DNA from: Epichloe hybrida
Taxonomy: Eukaryota > Ascomycota > Sordariomycetes > Hypocreales > Clavicipitaceae
DNA length: 64,000 nt
NCBI GenBank assembly: GCA_019022495.1
Contig: JAFEKR010000016.1
Location: 1,116,001 to 1,180,000 of the forward strand
Direction: 5' to 3'
Positions 1 to 10,717 of the stretch are shown here, in pieces. The position numbers and the translations under genes are program-made. Under the pieces are notes generated by a model that saw nothing but the letters and a program-made list of their open reading frames with translations, was not told where the DNA came from and did not search any database. The stretch's first letter is position 1. Each line of letters opens with the position of its first letter.

Positions 1-2679
1 TGATGAATCGATTCGAGCTAGCTAGCTAGCCAGGGAAGGTCGGAAGTTTGCAATCAGAAGAAAGGTCAAAATAACGAAGGAAGGTAAAGCAGAAGAAAGA
101 CTGAGGAGTTCTCGGCGGCAGCTGAAAAGTGCCCCTAATTATCAGAATATTGTCCCCGGCGAAGACCCTATTTGTGTCAACGAAGCAATCGGAATAAAGC
201 CTTACACAGACCCGACTACCCATATGCCTGCAGCGACGAATATCGATTAATTCTAATCCCAAGCCACAGCATCAGAGGGGAGATTTGGCGTTTTATCCAG
301 GAGTCACGTGACTGTGGTCCGATGCAACCGAATTTGACGATTCCAACGAATTCAACGAAGCCAATAGAACCAAGACCTAGAAGCTAGAGAGCCTGTCACG
401 GCTAAGGCCTGGGTTCTAAAAACAGAGTGAAAATCGAGATTCTAAGTCGCTGCTAGGAAGATGCTAGCTAGGGGTTGATGCGTGAAGATTTCGATCTATG
501 TACCATGTGAGCGGTCTTCCCTACAGTATATACCCCGCCTTGCGCACACGTGACTAGCTAGCAGCTAGGCCACTGCTCTGTGATGTGGTCGCGCCTACAT
601 GTATGCCTCTGCCCTCTCTGCCCTCTCTGCTCTCTGCCTCTGTGCTCCTGACAGTGCTATTAGAGGCCTTGGATTTAGTTAAATATTTTCAAGTATGGCA
701 TGAAACGCGTTACATGGAGTTTTAGCGTGATGTTTTGGATGGTTACCCGAGCTCACTCCATTGAGGCAACGTAGAAAAGTGGGTCATTCTCAAGTGTAGT
801 CTTACATGTACAAGTCCCCCAACAAGAAGACAATGGGTTGACGACTCAAAATCATGTCTCTGATGCACTGTCGGCCTAGGGGCTTTCCAGCGACAGCCGA
901 GCTTGTCCATTTGGGTTTGCATAGTGACAAACTTGATATTTATCAGACTCGCAGATGGCGTAATAGTGACATCTATGGAGTCAACAAGGAAGCTATGCAT
1001 GAGTAAGCAAGTCAACGGACCGAGGGCAGCAGAAAGAAACGAGGAGGTGAGAAAAGAAGAAGAACCAAGAAAACAAAATAAACCGAGCGGCGAACCAGCC
1101 GATGCTCGTCTGAAAGGGAGCTGCAGAGCTGCATCACTCACTCCTAAAGCATGCTCCGTACAGACGATTTGACTGCTTGCTTCGGTTCTAATGTGCGCAA
1201 CCGGATGAGTGCTGGCCCCCCCCTCACGTCCGTCAATGCATGCCGTCCCGATACCGTAAAAAGGGCCACGAGCTACGCATTTGGCGCTCGTCAAGAAGAA
1301 GCTATGTATAGCGCCAGCCTCTGTCCACTCGCCATCCAATCCCACGCTAGCTTCGAACAGCCAGGTCCACTTGACTTGTCGCAAAAAATAAAATAAAAAC
1401 AAGCCTTCATCCACTTTGGCTCACCCTGTCTGCTTGCGAAGCACCCGACCAGGTTCCTGACTGGGTACTTGTGTACTTGTGTACTTGTCTTCGCTTGTTT
1501 GCCTCGAAAATTGAATACAGATGGCGGGTATTAACACTGCCATTGCGAGACTCGGTGCCCGAATGTTCAGGGTTTGGGCGATAAAGAGGGTTTGGACGAA
1601 TACCCGACCCAAGTGGCCGCGCCGATGCCATCTGGTACAACCCCGAAGCGTGCATCTGCACATATTTTACGGAGTACGGATTACTGGGTCGTGATAGATG
1701 CTTGCCAGCGGGTAGAAGAATTTATGTATTACGGGCGGTCGTTGGTATTTAACAACATCCTTGAGCATGCGATACAACGTACGTACGAATGCAATCTGAG
1801 CGTCGTTTTGTAGCTTATCGTCGTGCAGCCGCGGCCGGTCAAAATGCCGCCGCCTGAGTCAATATGTCCACGCAGTACTCCGTATAGTATCAGATACCCG
1901 TATGGCAGGGCAGGATCCTCGACGGCGGCGGATCAAGGAAGTTGGGGTACTCGATAAAGCATGGTCCAGTCAGGCAGTCACAAGTTGGAGCCCCAGTGCC
2001 TCCACTGCCCCGGTAACTTACCCAAGCGGCCAGGTACATACCCCACTGTACCTACGGACGTACCTGCTGCGTACCCGAAGCCTGCGATAACAACGCGATA
2101 ACACGGAGCGTGTCTGGTCAGTGGTGGCCAGGCCCCCCTCCCATCCTCCCATCCCCCTTGTCCAGTCAAGCACCAAGTACACCCCCACTGTACATGTACT
2201 CCGTAATCCGTAAGCGCCAGTGCATCTACCACCTGCATACCTGCATCCATCCACCGACGGACCACCCCCGTCCGCCAACCAACCATCCATCGCCCGCCAT
2301 TCTCCGTCCCTCCTCCACTTCTTCTGCGTTCTCCATTATCTTTTTGCCCTCCATCCTTCGAGCCTCGCAGCTGTTACTTTCGGCTTCATCAACCATCGCC
2401 TTTTCTCCTCCCTTCTGCCGCCGCCGCCGTTGCGCTGCGTTTGGTTCTACCATCTTCTTCCCTTCTACACTTCTTTACTGAATTCTGTCACTCCCTGGAC
2501 TGCTTGCGCGGATCTCTTCCTTCTTTGCGAAGCACGGCGGCCCCTTACTGACCGTCCCCCCTCGCCTTCACGCAAGTCAAATTTGAATCTGATCGAAACC
2601 CCCCTTCGTCGTGCGATAAACTCGATATCCTCTCACAAGCCACTTTCTGTCGCAAGAGTAAAACTCAGACTAATTTGCA
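1..2679. other. Intergenic region and probable ras1 leader
   Basis: I see no convincing gene here. The open frames present lack family-like composition and splice structure. The left edge holds a short GCTAGCTA repeat. From about 2110 to 2660 the + strand is rich in pyrimidines (CCTCC, CTTC and TTCTTC tracts), typical of fungal promoters and long 5' leaders, and it runs straight into the ras1 start. Copies of the TACGGAGTA/TACTCCGTA motif lie at 1668-1684, 1875-1884 and 2197-2212. The promoter reading is inference. Confidence 0.6.
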
Positions 2680-3695
2680 ATGGCCGCATCCACAAAGGTA
2701 CGATAGTCCAGATCAGTTGTAGCGTCTGCATATTCTCTCCCCGTCTTGGCCCTTTCCCGGGGACGTTCGGCTCAAATCTTGATTCTTCTTCTGTACGCCC
2801 GTAACCCTGGGCAGAGCTTGGATCAAACATGAATACTAAAGACCATATTCTAATCCGTTATGCCACCCTTGAAATAGTTTTTGCGAGAGTACAAGCTCGT
2901 TGTTGTTGGCGGCGGTGGTGTCGGTAAATCTTGCTTGACCATTCAATTGATTCAAAGCCACTTCGTCGATGAATATGATCCCACGATCGAAGGTACGCTT
3001 CCAATTTCAAAGGCTTTGGATGAATCCTTATCCATTAACCAATTGATGTCCGCCTAATTGCGATCCGCCGAATGCAGACTAACCGAACTGGCTTGACAGA
3101 CTCCTACCGAAAGCAATGCGTCATCGACGAAGAGGTTGCACTTCTCGATGTATTGGATACCGCTGGTCAGGAAGAATATAGTGCCATGCGCGAGCAGTAC
3201 ATGAGAACTGGAGAGGGCTTTCTGTTGGTGTACTCGATCACATCTCGCCAAAGTTTTGAGGAAATCACCACCTTCCAGCAGCAGATTCTACGAGTGAAGG
3301 ATAGGGATTACTTTCCCATGGTTGTGGTTGGCAACAAGTGCGATCTAGAAGGCGAGCGCGAGGTCACTAGGCAAGGTTTGTCTTCGATACACTTTATTCT
3401 TGAACCCTCCTCCGAAACTGTTGGCTGACATTGGTTACTTTACCCCATCGCAGAGGGTGAGGCGTTGGCACGATCTTTCAACTGCAAATTCATTGAGACC
3501 TCGGCAAAGTCGCGCATCAATGTCGACAAGGCGTTTTACGACATCGTTCGAGAGATTAGAAGATACAATAGAGAGATGCAAGGTTACTCCACTGGCAGTG
3601 GCGGTGGCTCGGGTGGAAATGGTCCTCCAAAGCCCATGGACATGGAAGACGGCGAGAAGGAGCCTGGATGTTGTGGCAAGTGTATCATTATGTGA
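2680..3695 (+). CDS. ras1: Ras-family small GTPase (RAS1/RasA type)
   Basis: Membrane-anchored GTP/GDP switch of the Ras family, which in fungi links nutrient signals to cAMP/PKA, polarity and conidiation (family knowledge). Four exons are supported: 2680-2697, 2878-2992, 3100-3375 and 3454-3695, giving 216 residues. All three introns are GT-AG, and the first exon encodes only six residues. Visible motifs are the P-loop GGGGVGKS (residues about 17-24), the effector region [11 protein letters not shown], switch [10 protein letters not shown], the base-binding NKCD and ETSAK, and a C-terminal CIIM CaaX box with upstream cysteines (CCGK), which predicts farnesylation and possibly palmitoylation. 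A Gly/Ser-rich hypervariable linker precedes the tail. The P-loop has Gly where mammalian Ras has Ala11; the Gly equivalent to G12 is intact. Product identity is very secure; RAS1 rather than RAS2 rests on the conserved length and tail. Confidence 0.96.
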
Positions 3696-5271
3696 AGGCC
3701 TTAATGGAAGGTTCTTCTATTTTGGGGGTTTTTATTAAAAAAGAAAAAGAAAAGGAAGGTAAGAAAGGATTTCGGGCGGCGGATGATTTATACGTGAGTA
3801 CGTGACGCTGGTCCAGGACAAGGCAGTCTTCGATCGGACGGGCGATAAGGGCATTGGAAAAAAAACACCGGGTTGACGGTGGAGGACAGGTTATGTTCGC
3901 CCTCTCTTCACCTTCCCAAGCCACAGACACGGCCGACGACTGTCCCAACATTGTGGCAAATTATTCAGGGTGGATGGATGGGCAACTTTCTTTTCATTGC
4001 ATCGGATGAGGAGTCGGATTTTGACTTGGGTGCACGCACACGCCATCTCTGACTGACTTGCGAACGCCATTTGTATTACGATGTCATTCGAGAACGGCCA
4101 AAACTCGGCCAATTCATCTGCTCAGCTTGCTTTCTTTTGCTTTGGGAGCGCAGCACGACTGCTTACAGCCACGCACCTTGGTCCGTTTCACTTTTTTTTT
4201 TTTTTTTTTTCCCTCCAATTGAAACGTCATGGATCGAAATCGGATACCTCTTGTAGTCGCCGGCGCTTCTTTCGGTGTCGGTGGAACAGAGTCAGGAGAA
4301 GGAGGTGGCCACGGACGACGAGTGCGAAGAAAGAAGTTTGAATGTGCATGGACTACTTATCAGCGGACTGTCAAGGCACGAATGTTTTGGGGACAGAACG
4401 CCGATCAAACAGAAACCACCAACATGGCACATGCATGGTGCTTCATGTCTCGTTCTTGGAGTCCCATCCTTGCGAAAGTCTTGGCAAGACTTGTCTCAAC
4501 ACCCCGCCTCTACCACGGCTATGGAACCAAGACTTCATGGTCGTCCCTTTTCAAAGTCGCCTCGTCCTCACCAGGCCTACTGTTTCATTTATTTGTCCTT
4601 TGGCACGGAGGGTTTCCTCTTAAAGATACGGGTAGTTTTCATTGTTATCTGCTTACAATTCCCCCCAATGTTCTGCACAGTTTTCTGTAATTTTCTTTTT
4701 CTTGTTAATTTTCTTTTTCCGTCTAGAAATCCACGACGCCGCCATCTGCCCGTGGTTGTTCGTCCTGATCCTGTCTGTCCGTTCAATACCAAAGACAAAA
4801 ATAATATTGCTGAAATTTCTGTCACTGCTGCGCGCTCAACTTCGTCTCTCTTATATCACATGACTGGCGGTTCTGCGAGCTGCGTCAATTCGGATGAACT
4901 GCGTCAGTGCTCTCTCTCTCTCTCTCTCTCTGCCAGTCTGGACCGACAGACCGACCTTGCGATTGGATCGGGGAAGCAGACTCCAACAGAATCGTGTAAC
5001 CACGCGTGTGACCACGGGTTCCCCAATGGCATGCTCCAAAAGGCAAGTGTTATCCAAGTCATGTCGACGCCAAAGCCATTCATTGCCTGATTTTGCCCAA
5101 CTCACCGATCCTGCCACACGAGGTCTTGCTGCAGCAAGCCCATCTGCAGTGCAGGCCTTCACCTTCCCGCTGATGCAGGTGACAACAGGTGCATATTGCT
5201 GCTCCCGCCCGACATGTCATATTCGACTCTGCCTCCGTTTCGCTGGAGTCTGATTCGAGGCCATTTCGTAT
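3696..5271. other. Convergent intergenic region between ras1 and the Cys-rich gene
   Basis: This holds the 3' flanks of two convergent genes. It contains a T19 tract at 4192-4210 and a CT microsatellite near 4909-4931. A frame open from about 4275 to 5090 has no ATG at its start (GTG) and no recognisable domain or codon pattern, so I do not call a gene. Confidence 0.6.
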
Positions 5272-8200
5272 CTACCGTGGCCAAAAGGGAGCTTGAAAAT
5301 CCACATCTTCCCCTTCCGCATCACGGTCACTATGAGGTGATTTTTCGGACCCGGCGATTGGGGAAGACGCCTGGTTTTGGAAATCGAAACTCATGGCCAT
5401 TTCTGCCCCGTCATAGGTCTGCAACGACGCTCTTCCAGATGCTTGTTGCTGTTGCTGTTGCTGATGCTGGTGCTGATGCTGTTGCTGATGCTGGTGCTGA
5501 TGCTGATGCTGATGCTGATGCTGATGCTGATGCTGATGCTGATGCTGATGCTGATGCTGATGCTGATGCTGATGCTGATGCTGCTGATGCTGCTGCTGCC
5601 CCTGCTGCTGTTGAGGGAATCGAGCTTGAGACGAGGATGGCAACGTGGCAGAGTACTCCATGAGAGGGTACGTGGATGTGATTCTTGATTGGTGATGATT
5701 TCCAAGAAGAAGCGTCGGGTCGACGAGTGGGCCTTGTATGGCTGCATGGTTATACATATCCAGAGGATTGATGATGCTCGTGCTGGGGAGCAGGGGGGGC
5801 AGCAGGCTGGGCAAGGTGTAAGAGGACGAAGCATGCATTTGAGCGGGATGATTTGCAGACCTGTTGCCGTTGATGTTGCTGTCTGGGCCTGTCGAGAACG
5901 GGCACAACTGATGATGCCATACTTGGCTCCAACGAGGCGGTGGTGCGGTGGCCGTTATGCTAGACATGTAACCTTGCTGCGGGTCCCAACTTGCTTGATT
6001 GTTGACTTGGTTGTGACCGAAGGTGTCGTTGACGTAATAAGGAGCGAGGCCGGTTTGTTGTGTTTGTTGTGGTTGTCCGCTGCTTAACATCCGGCTGTGG
6101 GCGGGATCAACAGCAACAGATGTCTGCTGATACTGACCTTGTTGTTGTTGTTGTCGCTGCTGCTGCTGCAGGAGAAGCTGGTTGCCCTCGTTCACATCAT
6201 CTGGGTTGGAAACCAATTCATGGCCATAGTGATGGTGATGTCGATGGGGGACATGATCAATTTCAACATCAAACTCATCTTCCCACTTGACATCGTCACC
6301 GTATGGCTCATCGTCATCGTCCTGCCCATCGCCGGCGTCTCTGTTCACACGTCTGCGAGACGGCCTGGGTCGTACTCGTCTCTTGGCCGGAACAGTCTGC
6401 CCTTCTTCTGCCTTGAGACTCGCCACCTCTTGCCTTCCTCGCTCGATGGCGCCGTCATACTCTGGATGCCGGTTCGGCGGGTACGGCTCAGAATTGCCAG
6501 GCCATTTGGCGATGACCATGGCGGCCAGTTCTTGGGAGGAAAGCTGGTCTATGCGTTTGTCTTGAACTCTGCTGGCCTGGCCATCGGGCTCGCCAACCCT
6601 AACCCTGGGGCCAGTTCCGCTCACATTCGGAGCGAGATCAGTTCCCAAGGGTGGCTGGCCGGGAGGCAGAACCGCCTGTCGCATGTCCTGGGCGATGGAA
6701 GTCAAGGTCATTTTGTTCTCGGTCCTTCGCACAGCGACTTCTTTCTTGGGCTTCTTTTCTCCCGCGACTAGCGCAGCAACCGTTGCGGTATCTGCACCAG
6801 TGTTAATTGCCATTTTTAGCTTGTTGGCGGCCACGGGTGCGAGGGGGGGGGGTGGGTTGTTGGTTTCATTCCAAAGGAACCAGTTGACTAACCATGTTTA
6901 CCGAGGGCCTCTCGAATCTGGTCCGTGAGCTTCCTCGTCTTCTCCCTCTTCTCAGCACTCGTCGCCTTCTTTTGGTCTTCTGTAGGCGGCTTCTTGTCGA
7001 TGGCGTAGAGCGGGAAAAGGGGCCCGATCCAGTGCTCCATCTTGCTCCCGTCCTTGACGTCGTCTACGCCGCCGGCGCCGTACCCGAGCGCAAGGTAGTA
7101 TATCGGCCCCGGAGCATGTGGGAGCCTCTCGATGCAGTTGTAGCCGTCCTTTTCGTCATCGCAGCAGGTGGACACGGCGTTGCCTTGTTCGTCGACGACC
7201 GTCGTCGTCTGCTCCCCGACACACGAATCGCAGGGCCGTTGGCGGTCACAGTTTCGGCCGAGTTCCTTGCATCTCTTGCACTTGGCGAAGGTGCACATGT
7301 TTCCCATGCCGACGCGGCTGAAGTCGTACAGTGGGAATGACTTGTCTGGCTGTCCGGCATCCCAGCAGACGATGCCCATTTCCCAACACATGGAGCACGA
7401 GTATTCGATCTCCCTTGCCAGCGCGCGACAATGGTGCGTTGTCCCTTCGAGGCATGCCTTGCAGCCGCGTCTATAAGGGCTCCCTCCGCGGCATTCCGCC
7501 CAGCCGGAAAGTAAGGAGTGCAAGGTAGACCACTTGTCGGGGGGTTCTGGCGGAGTCGGGTTCTGGACTGGCCAGCCGCTGCTCATGCATACCATCTTCA
7601 GGGCCTCGCATCGATCACACGCACGCTCCCAGTTCTTCCTGCTCACCAGCCAGCTGCAGGGGACATCGTTCTTCTTCTTGCCCCTATTCTTGCAGATGTC
7701 GCACGCGTGGCGGAACCACTTGGCGTACCCCTGGCGGAGGTTGGGCTTTTGAGCCAGTTCCTTGCCGCCTACGTAACATCTGTTACAATCGTAGGGCTCG
7801 CGGTCGCTTCCCGTCTTTTCTTCTTTCTCTTGCAAGAAGTCTATTTGGTCCTCTTAGTTCCCCTGCTGTACGGAGTATGTGATGAAGCCATCTTCATCTT
7901 TATCTTTCTTGGTTCAGTTCAGGGGGTCAGGGTCACTCACCATGTTGTGCCTTGTCTGCCGGGCGTGGCTTCGCAGTCACGCAACTCGAACATTTGAGTC
8001 CCAACAAGGGATCAGCATCGCACGTGTTCTCCTGTCCGTTGTTCTTGCAGTTGGTACAGGCGGAGTCCTGGGGGTAATCGTCCGGGTGTTTGGTCGCGTA
8101 TATCCGCCAAACTTGTTTCTGGCCCAGAACGCAGCAAGTGTGGGCGTCGTCATTGCTTTCGAATCTGTAATCAGCGCAGTTTTGGCACTCCAGGACGTAC

Positions 8201-8622
8201 TTTCCTCGGGGGTTGCTCCAGTCGCACGGTCTGATTTTGTGCATTTCCCTTCCATAGGGATGGGTCTGGCAGAAAGTACAGATTATTTGCACCACCTCTT
8301 CTGGTTCTTCTTCATCGTCATCATCATCGTCATCGTCACCGTCACCATCACCGTCGTCTTTTTCGTCCCCTTCGTGGCCGTTCATCTCATACTTGCCAAC
8401 GTGCTCTTCTTCGTCAGGCTCGTCATCGCTTTCATCACCGTTGTGGTCGCAGGCATGATGCCCGGTGTGCGATATCCTCACCCGTTTAGCATTTTTATGT
8501 CCATAAACTTGCTGTTGATCATCACCAGAGGCTCCCCTCTTGGTGTCTCTCGTAGTGACAGCAGTTGAGGGCGCAGAAGGCGTTCTGACGGCCGCACTGG
8601 GAAGGGGATGCCGAGGCGGCAT
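5272..8622 (-). CDS. Cysteine-rich protein with Zn2Cys6-like half-site array and His-Gln tract
   Basis: I do not recognise a named family. Three exons join in frame: 8622-7941, 7840-6893 and 6791-5272, with donors GTGAGT and GTTAGT and acceptors TAG and CAG, predicting 1,049 residues. The N-terminal part is acidic (a run of D/E near residue 90). The middle, roughly residues 100-480, has many CxxC pairs, at least five as C-x2-C-x(6-9)-C, such as CDRCEALKMVC, CSMCWEMGIVC and CKRCKELGRNC. This spacing resembles the first half of fungal Zn(II)2Cys6 DNA-binding clusters. The C-terminal third is Gln/His-rich with a long alternating HQ tract encoded by 5441-5613. Inference: a nuclear zinc-binding or DNA-associated protein. 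The start ATG at 8622 is the first in the exon, but an upstream coding exon is possible because an acceptor-like CAG sits near 8663 and a GTGAGT donor near 8875 on this strand. Confidence 0.72.
5441..5613 (-). repeat. CAT-CAG hexanucleotide microsatellite coding poly(His-Gln)
   Basis: On the + strand CTGATG is repeated about 20 times, interrupted and flanked by CTG and TTG triplets. On the coding strand it reads CATCAG, giving alternating His-Gln, inside the third exon of the cysteine-rich gene. A 6-base unit keeps frame, so length change would not break the protein. Confidence 0.95.
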
Positions 8623-10717
8623 GCTTTGCCGCGTGAAATCCGAAACCGAAGCCAAGCCTCTGTTTGAAAAAAGCAGAACAACAAGTCAGTCCACTGCCAG
8701 GGAAACAAGAAGAAAATTCGGGACGAGCAAAGCTGAGAAATAGAAGGAGGGAAGGGAAGAGAAAAAAAGAGTGGACAAGAGCTTCAGGGGGGTTGGTGTG
8801 GGCTGCCACGTTCGGAGAGCAAGTTGTTGAATCAGACTATATCTCACAAACGCGCTCACACTCACTTTGGTTCTTTCAAACGAAAGAGCCGAGAACAAGA
8901 ACAAGGCTTAGCACAGGGTTCTGCAAGTATAGTGACTCTTTGAAGAACTCAAGCATCGAGTTTCAGAAAGCTATAGCAAGGGGACAGGATCAGGAAAGCC
9001 CCATGAATATACATCTACATAAACAGTTGGCTCCATCCTCGTCCATCAACAACATGGCCCGTTTGCCAAACAGTCTCGGACAAGAACAGAAAGGGCAAAT
9101 AAAGCATGCGGCCCGAATGAACAGCTACGCTTGAAAATAAGAACAAAAAAAAAAAATATTGTTTCACCAACAGGTCCCATCATGGGGACCGACCGGCTTG
9201 CGGAATCTCCAGAAGGCTCGTTTCGAGACAAGACGACCTTTGGCACAATCTTTTTTTGGGCAAGTCCCGGCTGCCAACAAAGAGGTTTTCTAGCAAGTTG
9301 GTGAGAGCAGTTGTCGCCGAACGCATAGGGGGGGAGGGGAGGCGCCCGTTAACACGGACCACCTTTGGGCCGGGGCACGTTGAACCTTGGACAACCAAAG
9401 AGCGAAAAAGGGCTGAGCACGAGGACAAGTTTGATTCATCCGCCGAGGCTGACGGGTTTGTTTGTTTATATGAGACGTAGGCGAGGAAAATCAAATGGTT
9501 TTTTTTTTTTTTTTTTTTTTGGCGTCCTCGGACACGCACGCGTCTTTGATGATGGGGGGGAAGACAACTCGTTCCTCCCCGCCGCCCGCGCATGAGTTTT
9601 GCCTTTCTTTCCCTTCCTTGGAAAACCGAGAGGCATTCGCGACGGGGCACACTGGGCTTCCGACCAGAACAACTTTATGCCCGTTTACTTGCATTCTCAC
9701 GAGTTGTTCACCGTGAACCAACACAGAGGGAAGTGGGGTGTGGGCAAGGTGAGTTTGTTGCCGCCCACCAACCAACAATGTTTCACTTTTTACTTCGCTG
9801 CGCAACACCGTTGGTCAAACACGTCCTTTTGCGACACCAAATCCTTCTTGTGAAAAAAAAAAAAAAAAAAAAAAAACCACAACCCTTCTTTCTCCTATGA
9901 TGCATCATCCATCCCGTTTTCAGCCTCGAACCCCCGACGACCCCCCTTCATTCCATTCCGTTCCGTTCCCTCCGAGAAGAGTTTCAATTTTTTTCATCCG
10001 CTCAAAACACCATTCATCTTTGCCGTCGAGACGATGAGGGAAAAAGACCAAGGCGAAGACGGAGGAGGAGCCGAGCCGAGCCGAGCCGAGCCGAGCTGTA
10101 AGCAGAAATCGGCGTCAAGCGTCAGCTTCACGTCAGCGCGTGCCAGAGAAGGCGCAGGCAGCAACAACAGCACGGACCAACACCAACTGCTGCGTCGAGG
10201 GCTTCATCAATCAAGCAAGTCAAGTCAGTCAATAAATAGAACTACAAATCGCCGCATTCCTCCATGGCGCTTCTTTGCCTGCTCACTCAAAACGGGGTCC
10301 GAGCGACGCACGCGATGCACAAGAGAACACAACGTCGACAGCGGACCGTCCGCTCATAGACTATGTCTTGCTTCAATCAACTTATTTTCACTTGTATGTA
10401 ATAGCACGCTTGTCCTTTTTTTGCCGCCAACATGACTCCCAAAGATGTTGCTCTCCATTCATCAATTACAGTCCCCATATATCATGGCTCTCTGGCCCCT
10501 GAAGTCTCTTCTCCCACCACTCTCACCACTCTCACCACTCTCACCTCCCATGACGTGGAAAGCAAAATCAGCAATGTCTTCTGTGTGTTATTCGGTACTT
10601 TTGCTTTACGTGATTGCTTCGCCGCCCAACTCCCTCCCATCCTGCCCCCCCCACCCCCCCAAAACCTCCCACAAGTCCCGCAAGTCCCATGATCTGTTAG
10701 TCTCTCCCCGCGGCTCT
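8623..10717. other. Intergenic region with homopolymer and pentamer repeats
   Basis: No gene is supported. The part next to 8622 is probably the promoter or leader of the cysteine-rich gene; the part near 10717 is the 3' flank of MTR10. It holds a T22 tract (9499-9520), an A24 tract (9853-9876), a (CCGAG)5 array (10071-10095) and a CTCTCACCA repeat near 10520-10545. Open frames here are built from these simple tracts. Confidence 0.6.

Noticed and set aside
743..1414. 223-codon frame on the - strand
   Set aside because: No domain, irregular composition, no neighbouring exon or splice logic; likely chance opening in intergenic DNA.
4275..5090. 271-codon frame on the + strand downstream of ras1
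   Set aside because: Begins at GTG, has no family features, and runs across 3'-flank and simple-repeat sequence.
5377..5834. Frames with Leu-Met, Ala-Asp or Ile-Ser repeats opposite the His-Gln tract
   Set aside because: They are other-frame readings of the CTGATG repeat within the cysteine-rich gene.
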